The notes under the pieces were generated by a model. That model searched no databases. It saw nothing but the letters and a program-made list of their open reading frames with translations, and was not told where the DNA came from. From positions 9,879,366-9,943,365 of the forward strand of contig CM037587.1 of assembly GCA_021018995.1 (NCBI GenBank): a stretch of DNA of 64,000 nucleotides. The letters are read 5' to 3'. The position numbers and the translations under genes were made by a program. This DNA is from Chloranthus sessilifolius (lineage: Eukaryota; Streptophyta; Magnoliopsida; Chloranthales; Chloranthaceae). This document shows positions 46,031 through 56,099 of this stretch, piece after piece; position 1 is the stretch's first letter; each line of letters begins with the position of its first letter.

Positions 46031-46758
46031 GCAACATGTCTTTGTTGTCGCTTCTAACCTTGTACAGAAGGAATCCGAAATTATGATCGATAGAGTCCCT
46101 ATAATTAGAGAGTTTCCGAATTGACTTGATACCTAGAACGAATCCCATATCACAACTGTTGGACGCACTTTTTCTAGGTCCCTTTTAGGTCCTAGAATAA
46201 GTGGCAAATCGCTCCTGAGTGAACTCTGTTTGCAATGGTTGACAAAAAGTGATAAATAATAAAAGGGGGAGTTTAAGTGCACTTGAAGAAAAAAGTTGTT
46301 AGTAATAAGCAAATTCTAAATAGAGTATACCAGGTTTTTGTGTGATCTCTATCTACCGATATTTATCGACGCTGTAAAACGTCATTGATCACCCGAGGAT
46401 ATGGTGCTGGTATGGGTTGGACTCCTATTCTAAACGTTGGCTTGCTGACTTTAGCAGTTATGGGTTGCCTAAGGTTTAACTAGTTTGGTTTCCTGCTCCT
46501 ATTGGGACCTATCTAAGAAAGGAGGTTGTGGCCCGCTATGCTAGGAAAGATCGGCCCCCTTCCTGGGTACCCTCCGTAAGCTCCCTCGGGCAAATCAGTG
46601 AGGCAATGACAATTTTATAAATATCGAGAAAGGTTGGGGACCTAATTGGCACTAGGCTAAGAATTTTAGTAGGGGCTTCCTAGGAGATGGATCTAAGGCT
46701 AAAATTTTCTCCCTTCAATGCTCTTTCGAGAATTGAGGCAAGTGGGATAGTTCCACTT
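46031..46758. other. Region without a recognised gene
   Basis: Probably unidentified retroelement debris. I see no coding motif or repeat boundary in it. Confidence 0.35.
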
Positions 46759-47032
46759 TATAGACACCCAAATTTGGCCCAAGGCACGATCGACACGTAC
46801 TTCAAGAAAAGCATACCCTCGAGCTTTCAAAAGTATTTTCCAAGCTCTTAGAAATCATCTCAAAACCTTTAGGAATCATCCCAAACCCTTAGGAATCAAC
46901 TCGAACCCTTAAAACCCTTCCCGGACCATTAGAAAGCCCAACCAGAATAGTAGTTGGAAAGATGAGTGCCAAAGTTTATATATAACTTTTTAGGAGTTGG
47001 GGCATATACCATTGGAAAGTAAAGGTTCTCAG

Positions 47033-47087
47033 CTTTCCAACGAGCTAAGAATCGCCTGATTTCGAGTTGTATATCAAAAGTTATGGT
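47033..47087 (-). other. Shared 55-bp LTR block (Tat-b copy, inverted)
   Basis: On the minus strand: ACCATAACTT start, ACTCGAAATC at 21-30, ATTCTTA at 36-42, GTTGGAAAG end. Same length and spacing as the Tat-a, T2 and T3 copies. Confidence 0.8.
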
Positions 47088-47123
47088 GATTCAAAAAAAG
47101 TGCATAAATGGAGGATTTTACTC

Positions 47124-47347
47124 ATGCGTACATTGAATGTATGCATAAGCAATTGTTGGCTGGAATTTGGCTATGTGTACAACCAATGTACACATAGGAA
47201 AATTTTGCCTAGATTTTCTCATGCGTACAACCAATATACACATAGGCAAATTTTGGTTGTTTGCTTCAGAAAAAGCACGGGCCCTAAACTTCTTTACTCT
47301 GTCAAAGGCACTGTTCCTAAGCTATGCGTACAACCAATGTATGCACA
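47124..47347. repeat. ATGTGTAC...GTACACAT palindromes in the Tat-b LTR
   Basis: Four copies at about 47124, 47172, 47221 and 47323. The best reads TATGTGTAC, seven bases, GTACACATA. It takes the same place after the block as the GGCGCAACTA pair in Tat-a, but with an unrelated sequence. Confidence 0.85.
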
Positions 47348-47621
47348 ACTTAAAATTTCACTTTTCCCTAAAAATGAAAGATTTCAAAGGGGTTTGACTT
47401 GTGGACCATCCCTTTGTTTGAGATTTATTTCTTTAGGACCCTAGTGCCCTCATTAGTTTAAGTTATAACCCTTATGCCATCTAACCCCTTACCCTATCAT
47501 CCATCATTAAACCCAATTCCCACATTTATAAGCCTTCAAAAATCTAGAAAACCTCAGATTAGAGATTACGTAATTGCTAACCCACGTAGCTCTTAATCAT
47601 CTCTCTAATCCACTCAAACTC

Positions 47622-47630
47622 TATAAATAG
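47622..47630 (+). promoter_or_regulatory. TATA box of the Tat-b LTR
   Basis: TATAAATAG followed by AGAGCCACCC, at the same place in the LTR as in Tat-a. Confidence 0.65.
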
Positions 47631-48333
47631 AGAGCCACCCTCCTCTTGATTAGGACCTTAAAAAATTTTCCAAAAGAGAGAAAATTCTAGAGAGTTTCCT
47701 CTCCACTTTCAACCACTAATCCTCCAAAAATTCCAGAACTTAGGTTTTCTCCTTAGACTCCATCTTCCATCACAAATCCCCTAGCTTTAGCAAGAACAAA
47801 GCCTTAGCCCCCCTCTCCTACCTCCTAGCTCCCAAGCCTTAGAGGTCAAGTAGACCCATTCCTCAACCCTTTTGCTATTGAAAGCTCACCGGAAGTGTAC
47901 TCACACAAAGGTTTACAGCGGTGCTACAAGAGCCCGAGCCTCTATTCCTCTACCTTCTTTTTCTTTCCTTCTATCCTAGAAATTGAGCCGTTACGCCACC
48001 GAAATTCCGGTGATTGCGGAGGGCTCAAATAGGATTGTAGTGCCTTCGGGCAAGGAGGAGTGCCGTTCAAATTTTAGTTTTTCTTTTACATTTGGCTATA
48101 GTAGAGACCGCTTACGAGCGGGTCGATCGAGTGCCTAACACCTTTTCGGTTGATAACCGAAGCCCCTACCCAAGAGCCTTTGGCAGTTGACCGATAAATC
48201 ATAGTCATATTTTATACTTCGGAGCTCATAATATTGATTTTGGGTATCCCGGGACACCAAAAGCTCCGGGCGGTGACTCCATCTTTCTTCAGAAGAGTGC
48301 ATCGTCGCGACGGACTTGCGACGGTTGCACAGA

Positions 48334-48351
48334 TGGCGACTCCCCTGGGGA
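48334..48351 (+). promoter_or_regulatory. Tat-b primer-binding site
   Basis: TGGCGACTCCCCTGGGGA starts two bases after the LTR. A TGGCGACTC-start site is typical of Tat/Ogre elements and has been assigned to a tRNA-Arg; the exact tRNA is not verified here. Confidence 0.75.
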
Positions 48352-48999
48352 TATTTTTAAAACTTTTACTTGAAGTTGGCCCCCTTTGCATGTGTTTTTG
48401 TTGATTTTTTATTTTTGCTCATTACTTACTCGTACGATTTCACATTTTTTCTACTTACCCCAACAATTTCGTCTTTACTCGTCTTAGCCATTTGGCGGGC
48501 CTATTTGAGCATTTACGATTTCGTCTTTACTCACCTTAGCTGTTTGGTGGGTTACTTGATAGCTTAACTTCATTTTTTATCATTTTAACACCTTAGCCAT
48601 TTTGGCGGTTTACTTGATAGTTTAGATTCATATCCCATCAGTGGACGCCGGCCCGTAGAGGTGGCATGGGACTCTCACCACCCGTTTTTGGACTTAAAGA
48701 AAACTCCCTTAAAAATTGAATCTTAAAAGTGAACCAATAGAGACTTAATTAAATCGTTCTCACAGATAACTTTTAAAAAGAGGGAGAATTTTTAGGCAAC
48801 GATATACCTGTCCCGATTCTCGATAGAGCGGCAGCCATAGTGGTGATGATCTCGAAAGGAACCACCCCATCCAGTAAGAGAGCAAAAGGAGAACTCGTGG
48901 TGCCGTAGCCACATCATCCCCAAACCACCCCCATCTCGTAGGGGAAGGAGAAAGAAGGTTTTTGGGCCACACCCAAGGAATCCATACCCTACCTGCTGC
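48352..48999 (+). other. Tat-b leader with three-unit tandem repeat
   Basis: Three units of about 55 bp at about 48470-48640 each contain CCTTAGC or CTTAGCC, then (A/T)TTTGGCGGG or TTTGGTGGG, and a TACTTGATAG-like tail. The rest is non-coding leader upstream of gag. Confidence 0.65.
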
Positions 49000-51280
49000 C
49001 AAACCATGTCTTGGGCGGTTGATCCAACTGTCTTTGACCCGGATTCATCCCCACCACCTTTCCTATCACATTCTCACCTGGAGGAGATACCCATCTCCGA
49101 CCCCTCCACCTAATCCCGATTCAATGTTACAGGTCCATTTGGAGCCCCCATTTTCCCCTCCACATCCTCTCAAAATACACTCCATTTTCCATCAACATTC
49201 ACTTCAAACACGCCCCATTTTCCATCCACTCCCACTCAAGATACATTCTTTTTCCACATCTCCCGGGTCATGCCCAATTCCCCCCCGGCATTTACCCAGG
49301 TCATGCCCAACTTTTCTTCATCCATCCAACATACAACCCATTTTTCCTCCACATCCATTCCAAATGAACCCAATTCCCCCCCACTTCCAACCAATCCATG
49401 CCCAACTTTCCCCACACATCTACCCAAGTCATGCCTAATTTTCCCACACGCCCCCTCATCAGAAGGGCCATCCACATCCACCAACTCCATGGCCATGATG
49501 GATGACATGGTTAGGGCTTACACCGCTTGGAAACCCGCCGAAAGCCTTTCTCATCCATCCCAAATACCTCCAAATCAATCACAAAACCTCTAAAATCTCC
49601 ATACCTTATTCTCCCAAAATACCATCCCAAATCAACCATCCATAATCCATACCGCTGAAGGCCCCTCTCATCAAACATGGGGCCCAAAGGCCCAATACCC
49701 ATCCCCAAGTCCATATAGACCCAAAACCAAGGGTCACAGTTTTCAACCCTTCATCCTTACCCCAATTTCTCACATACACCTATACCCAACATGCCCCCAT
49801 TCCCCCTCAAATGGCAAACCCATCTCATCCAATCCCCCAATTCGGCATGAGCCCCATTCACCCACATTCCTCACACCCAACCCAATATGGGAATCCATCC
49901 CATACCATCAACCATCCCCAATTCACCCATCCTCTTACCCCCAACCCAATCAGCAAAATTCCCATCAAGCCCAGTGATTCCACTAACCACCCACTCAACT
50001 TGTCCAAAATCCACAATTCACCCATCCCCTTAGCCTGCAAGCCACTCATCAAAGCTTCTCCCACATACAATGGCCATACCAGGCATCTACCCAATCCCTC
50101 CAAAATCTAACCAATCTCACTCCACCACCATATACTGATGTAGGTCTTCAGTATGAAGAAGATGAGGCTCGAAATAGCGAAGCCTCTGTAGGAGCATTCA
50201 CCAGCCTTAATCCCCCACCACCCACATTCACCAATCTCCAGGTAACCCAAAATGAAGTAGGGTAACATATCAGGGGACCAGCCCCAACATTACCATCAAG
50301 AGAATCAAAACTGGTAAAAGAACAGATGGGCAAGATCCAAAAGCAGTTGCTGAAGCTAGGTGGAATCGAGATTCATGCCATAGATTTTTTAGATCTATGT
50401 CTATTTGCTGAGGTGCTTTTACCACCTAAATTCAAAGTGTCGTCATTTAAAAAATACAACGGCACTGACAACCCCATTACACACCTCAAGTCATATTGTG
50501 GGGACATGTGCCAATATGGAGGGGATGAGCGGTAGCTCATTAAAAAATTTCAAAAGAGTCTCACGGAACACGCGTTAGGATGGTTCACTTCTCTTAAGCC
50601 GTCCATGATAAAAACTTGGAAAGACCTCATCCACCTGTTCCAAGAGCAATATGTCTACAACATGAACATTGAGCCGCGTAAATTTGATCTTGCCCGTCTG
50701 AGGTAGAAGCCCAATGAAACATTTAATGAATATCTCAAGAGGTGGAGGGCCCTAGCCGCCCAAGTAAGAAACCGTATACCCGAAAATGAACAAATTAAAA
50801 TGATTTAAAAAATAACTCTTCCAATCATCTCGGACTTTTTGGTATACCAGCAGCAATCCAGTTTTGTTGACCTGGTAAGAAATGCCAATTGCTATGAAGA
50901 CGCAGTGAGAGAGGGGCAGTTGAACAAAAATGCGGCCAATGGGGTCTGTAAATTTACCCAACAAAGGACTAAGAGAAGAGCAGAGATAGGGTAATGGCCC
51001 ATGGGCACCAATGACCCCTGAACTAAGAAGGGCCCGATATAACCGAGTGTTCACTCCCCTGGTGCAGTCCCTGAATGTCCTTTTGCCCTTACTGGTTGGA
51101 AAGGATTAGGTCACCAAACTCCAACTGCGAACTTCGTCGAATCCAATCCCGAAGAATTACGATCCAAGCACGCATTGTAGCTTCCATCAGGAACTAGGGT
51201 ACCTAACCGATTGATGCTTTCAATTAAAGCATGCGATACAAGACCTGATCGAGGCAGGGAAGCTCATTCCTCTAGCACCT
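49000..51280 (+). pseudogene. Tat-b gag
   Basis: The N-terminal part is Pro/Ser/His-rich low-complexity sequence (49000-50100). The core follows: EQMGKIQKQLLKL, LPPKFKVSSFKKYNGTDNP, HLKSYCGDMCQYGGDE, LTEHALGWFTSLKP, WKDLIHLFQEQYVYNM and FNEYLKRWRALAAQV. At the C-terminus, THCSFHQELGYLTD and CFQLKHAIQDLIEAGKL form the zinc-knuckle-like end. Stops occur at about 50533, 50704, 50805 and 50992. It is cut at 51280 by element X. Confidence 0.85.
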
Positions 51281-52725
51281 TGTTCGCTACTTATATGTGT
51301 ATCTAATTAAGTCTTAACCTATTACAACCGCAAAATGAAAATTATAGAGCTAGAATAGGATCGTTCCCACAAAGATAGTCTGTTTCTATTTTAATCTAAT
51401 ATTCTAAAAACTTATATTGATCTTTAAGGATTCCTAAACTACTTGAGAAATATGAATAAAAAATTTTCTAAACTAAAGTGCATAAAATAAATCCTAATTC
51501 TCCAACTTCAGATTATGGTTGTCAATCACAATCTTCTGCTATTGGATATTTATAGAATTAAACAGTACTGTTATACCATATATCAATTCTTCTAGCATTG
51601 GGCGTCAATCAATACTAAAATCCTATCAATACAAATTTAATCTAAACAATAATCAATCATAAATTTAGGCGTCAATCAAACTCTAAAAAATTGAAGATGG
51701 AAAAGTAAAAACCGTTACACTAATCTCCAAATTTGAACCTGAGTTGTCAATTCAAATCAAAACTTAAAGATGTTTACAAAGGAGTAAATAAAGAAAATAA
51801 AATCTAAACTAGAAAGTAAAAGTAGAACCATCCACGGGGTCGGTCCTTCAGCTTCCTCAGCCTTGGTTGTCAGGCAAGACTTTAGAGAACTGTGGATGAT
51901 GTTACTTTGTAAATCTTAAACTACTTTGATCGGAAGAACAAACAGACCTCAGTTGTTAATTGATGCTGAATAATTCTTCTCGATACCTATTCCTATACCA
52001 AGCCCTCTTATTTATAGATTATAAGGGGTCGGTTTATAAAACTTCTAATTCTAATAAAAGAAATTAAACTATCTTAATATAACTCTAATTCTAATTTTAT
52101 TCTTCCTTGCTTTTTTAAAAACTATTGATGTTTCTAGAATGTTCTTTAATCTTCAACAGTAGAGTCCTTCCAATAATCTTCTTCATCAATCTCTCAGATC
52201 CGTAATCAGTAGAACTTCTAATTATAGAATTCTTCTAATTCTATATATGGCAGTAGAAATTCTCACATGATTAGCAGTAGCAATTCTGAGAAGTTTCTGT
52301 TCTCAGAGAATCACAAATCACAATTTTCTATTTATATATATAGCATTCTCTGGAAAATCGTAAATTACGATTTTCTATCTTCTCATACATTCCACTCTTA
52401 AGACGATTCTTCACTTCATAGTATCGCTTCAGCCTCTTGATCGTTTCTTCTATGGAGAATCGTAAATCACGATTTTTCAGTTTATCTCTTAGCATATGCT
52501 CAATCGTCTTTTACGATTTTCTTCTTTCAGTAGACGGTGAATTATCTTTAACGCATAATCGTCTTTCTTACTGCTTTATGAGTTTATTTTGATAAATATT
52601 AATACTTTGGTTCTATTTTACTACTTTTTCTTAATATCTGCACATCAACAACTTATTAGTAATAACCTAAGTCCTAACAATAATAAGTTAAGGGTAATAA
52701 ATTGGTAAACTATGTGACTGATCAC
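51281..52725 (-). repeat. 3' LTR of element X (1445 bp)
   Basis: On the minus strand it begins TGTGATCAGTCACA and ends GTAGCGAACA. It inserted into the Tat-b gag; CACCT at 51276-51280 is one expected copy of its target duplication. It contains several AATCGTAAAT(T/C)ACGATT palindromes at 52310-52520. Confidence 0.65.
52310..52520. repeat. AATCGTAA...TTACGATT palindromes in the X LTR
   Basis: Copies at about 52310 (decayed), 52352-52375 (GAAAATCGTAAATTACGA then TTTTC), 52455-52478 and 52505. This is another family-specific palindrome cluster. Confidence 0.75.
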
Positions 52726-53339
52726 ACCCCCAAACTTAAGCTTTGCTAGTCCCTAGCAAATAAGGAAAAATAACTATTTTATTCTAAAATTAAATTGCCA
52801 CTTTCGTAGAAAGCACGATTGCATTTAACAGATCTAACAAGCCTTTAAACCCCTAGGTGATCCCTAGTGGAGGAGTTGTAGTCTTTTGAAGGTTTTAAGA
52901 AAAAGTTACCTACAAACTTCAAATATTTGTATACTTTTCAAAATATTGCTAAATAATCAAAATTAAAAATCTAAACTAAATTACCTAATTTACCTAATTT
53001 GGTCAATACATAGTTTGTTACGATTTTAAAAAATTACCAATCCTTTACCTTTCTTTCCCTTACGACAGTTATCTTTGATTAGAACCCCAACAAATTCAAT
53101 TCATAGTAAGCACAAAGTGTATATGCATTAGTGAACCGTTTATTCTTCATAAATTTTTCTAAATTGCAGCTTTAGAAAATATTTTCATTCAAAAACTCAC
53201 TATTGGCATCCTCTAAAAAAGATATCAAAAATTTTGGATTCTCTCAATATATTATTCAGAAAAATTCAGTCAAAGATAATTACAAAGATAAATGAATCTC
53301 ATAGAAAAGGATAATCTTAATTTTCTTCTTTTTATTTCT
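52726..53339 (-). other. Internal 3' region of element X
   Basis: AT-rich, no coding motif. On the minus strand it ends GCTAGGGACTAGCAAAGC, then the polypurine tract TTAAGTTTGGGGG, just before the LTR. Confidence 0.55.
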
Positions 53340-54839
53340 TGGGACAGCCCAATTTTCGACACCTCGAATCTCGTGCCATCAGCACGATCATCTTGACCGT
53401 GCCCCTTGACTAAGCACGGAACATTGGTATATCAAGCAACAATAATGAACTGAAAATAATAACTAGAATTATGAAATAAATATCATTTAAAAAACCCCTC
53501 AAAAGACAGTTCTGCCTTCATGCCCCTGCATGAATGGAGAACCGATCCGAACCATCGATGATTGCCAATCATCACAGATGGTTCGCCCAAAAGAATAATC
53601 CCATAATTTAATTACATTGTTTAACAAAAATAAGGCTTGACATACCAAGCCGTACCAAATAAGCTCACAAAAACTCTCAAAGATGCACAATGGAGTCCTC
53701 TAGAAGAAGTCCTCAGGAGGTGGCTCCAACTCGTCACCAGGCGCAAGGTCCGACTCACCAAGGTCAATGTCCCCTGAAGCCTCAGCAGTTGCTAATAGTG
53801 GACCTGCGACGTATAGTCTAAGGAGTGAGCTACATCCTAGCTCAATAGGGAACAAACACAGTGAACATATAGATTAAAACCTCACATATATTCCATGATA
53901 TTCTAAGCATGATGTAACTATGCAGATATTGAGAAAAACAGTTGAAAAGCTAGCAATTTATGATCACATTTTACTGGTAGTTTACACATGTCTTTTAATT
54001 ACTCATGAATGATACTGACTAGGCCTAAAGCAAAACTTAACCTTTCAACTTAAGTAATACCCGAACAATATAGCATCGAGCCCCGATGAGATACCCTTCA
54101 TTGTCATCTATATAGACAGTTTTAAACGTATTCCCTGGGAATACAATTAGTACCCAAGCCCCTTTAACCTGGGGATCCGTGGCGGGGTTTCAAACATATC
54201 ACAACATCCCTGGGATGTCCTTACTGTGTACGGATACGCCTCCGCACTGGCCTACGGTTTCGCTGCCGTATCGATCACGGATATCCTGCCGCGTCAGTCG
54301 TGGGTATCCCGCCACATCGGTGGGGTATCCTATCAAACCTCAAATAACAAAAATATCAGGTGCTTTACATATAGTTATTCACCATGTAAGTGTGGTATCT
54401 TATATCAGTTAGGCCCTATCAGACATTATTCAATCTTAGATACATCCCTGGGATATATCTATTCACTTGCATCACACCTGATGCTCTTATTACTTCACTT
54501 CCTCATCCCCTGGGGATGGCTTATTATTAGATGCTCTTATTGATGTCACTCACACACACTTTTCATAAAACTTTAAGCAATAAAACAGTTTTCAATTTGA
54601 TTCTATATCACTACATACATGCTCTTGCAAATTAAAGTACATGTCCAAGGTGTTCCGTACCTCAAGTCTCTGATAAATCACGCATCAAGGTCCCACGTGG
54701 CTCCTTGTGCCCATGATCATACGTACCACCTATGGTACAACATAACACATGCAACACATCATTAAAGATGCAACAAGGAAGGTCCAAGACCCTCCGAGAA
54801 TCTTGAAGTCAAACTAAAAAGTCAACAAAATTTAAGTCA

Positions 54840-55320
54840 GTCGATTAATCGAACTCCAAAGTCGATTAATCGAATCCAATTCGATTAATCGATTCCCAAA
54901 ATTGATTAATTGAGATTCCAAATCGATTAATCGATTCTCAAAATCGATTAATCGAGATTCCCAATCGATTAATCGATTCCAAATCGATTAATCAAAATTC
55001 TCAACTCTTTCAGTTCGATTCTTAATTCGAGTAATCGAATCCTAAAATCGATTAATCGATCCCAAATCAATTAATCGAAATTCGAAATCGATTAATCGAA
55101 ATCCCAATTCGATTAGTCGATTTCCCCAAACCACTTTCCTCCAGCCACTGGAGGTTCCCAGTCGATTAATCGACATCTAAATCGATTAATCGAAATCCAA
55201 AGTTGATTAATCGAATCTCAGTTCGATTAATTGAATTCGAGTTTCTTTGAATTTTCAACTTCTTGGCGAAAATTGATTAATCGAAACCCAATTTCAATTA
55301 ATCGATTTGGCCAGATTCAG
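54840..55320. repeat. CGATTAATCG palindrome array in the T1 LTR
   Basis: About twenty-five copies or near-copies of the perfect 10-bp palindrome CGATTAATCG, spaced by 6-12 bases of variable CCAAA/TTCCC filler. A separate array of the same motif is at 57968-58710. Confidence 0.92.
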
Positions 55321-55676
55321 CCCCCCTTTGAGCTGTTCTTCCAAATCTTTTGCCATCTAATTTCTTTCTTTTTCTAAGCCTTTATCCTACGGTTTAAATC
55401 ATTCCTAACTACAATTAAGCTCCCATAACTTATGCATTTAATTCACAAAGATTTTACCTTCAATCAATCTCAAATTGATTGGATCTAGTGGTTGGAAAGG
55501 CTAGGGTTCCAGCTTTTGGCTCTAACGGAATCCCTCGCTTCGAATTCGACCTTAAATGCTCGAATCCCCCTTCCAATCAGCTGCAATAACTCCTCTCTTT
55601 ACTCCTCTCTCTCTCTCTCTCCCTCTCCTTAACTCTTCTTCAACAATCAAACAATTGATTTTAGGGTTATTAAACC

Positions 55677-55684
55677 CTTTTATA
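55677..55684 (-). promoter_or_regulatory. TATA box of the T1 LTR
   Basis: TATAAAAG on the minus strand, about 210 bp after the LTR start. A CT-rich stretch with GAGAGAGA (55605-55625) follows in the expected transcribed region. Confidence 0.65.
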
Positions 55685-55894
55685 CTCCTTTTCCATGTGT
55701 TGAGCACATACACTCTATATAAGTGTATGCGACTCCTGATTCTGAATCACATTCCACACACTTATTTTATTCATACATCACATCCATTCATCACACCCCA
55801 CGTCAAATAGTGAACTCCTACTTGGTCAAACCTATGACCAGTCGGGCACGGATCCTGAGGTCATTGTTTAACGCAAAATTTTTGGGATATTACA

Positions 55895-55907
55895 TCCTCC
55901 CCACCTT
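55895..55907 (-). promoter_or_regulatory. T1 polypurine tract
   Basis: AAGGTGGGGAGGA on the minus strand lies directly before the LTR start TGTAATATCC. Confidence 0.85.
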
Positions 55908-56099
55908 GGGAATTTTTGACCTCGAAAATAACCCAAAGGTGTTCGCGTGCGTTCCCCACACACTGGGTGACACGTACCCACATACCAAAGCAATTAGATA
56001 CACTTAATTTACGCAGATACATAAAATTTTTTATGTATTTCATTGAATTCTAAAATGTTACAACTTGCTGTTTACATCTTTTCAATTACATCAAAAGTG

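Larger units (their letters stand above)
46759..48331 (+). repeat. 5' LTR of Tat-b (1573 bp)
   Basis: Starts TATAGACACCCAAATTTGG (first bases mutated from TGTAGACACCC) and ends GGTTGCACA directly before the primer site. It has the inverted 55-bp block at 47033-47087, four palindromes at 47124-47347 and TATAAATAG at 47622-47630. Confidence 0.85.
46759..51280 (+). mobile_element. Tat-b: 5' part of a second Tat-lineage element
   Basis: 5' LTR, primer site, leader with short repeats, and a degenerate gag, all on the plus strand. It is truncated at 51280 inside the gag C-terminus by element X. LTR length and layout match Tat-a, but the sequence is a different subfamily. No pol is present in the window. 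Confidence 0.85.
51281..53339 (-). mobile_element. Element X: 3' end of an antisense LTR retrotransposon
   Basis: A minus-strand LTR (51281-52725, TG...CA ends) is preceded, in its own sense, by TTAAGTTTGGGGG, a polypurine tract of the kind found in Athila/Tat-type gypsy elements. About 0.6 kb of internal 3' region remains (52726-53339) before T1 cuts it. No coding motif remains, so the lineage is a guess from the polypurine context. Confidence 0.6.
53340..55894 (-). repeat. T1 3' LTR (2555 bp)
   Basis: On the minus strand it starts TGTAATATCCCAAAAATT and ends GGGCTGTCCCA. Its last 45 bases match the start of the window's right edge (63953-64000: CGGGCTGTCACA, GGCACGGGATT), which is the 5' LTR end. 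It contains a TATA box and a CGATTAATCG array. Confidence 0.88.

Noticed and set aside
48962-50110. Several Pro/His-rich open frames as separate genes
   Set aside because: Low-complexity sequence in the N-terminal gag region of Tat-b; frames switch without start context, and the gag core follows.
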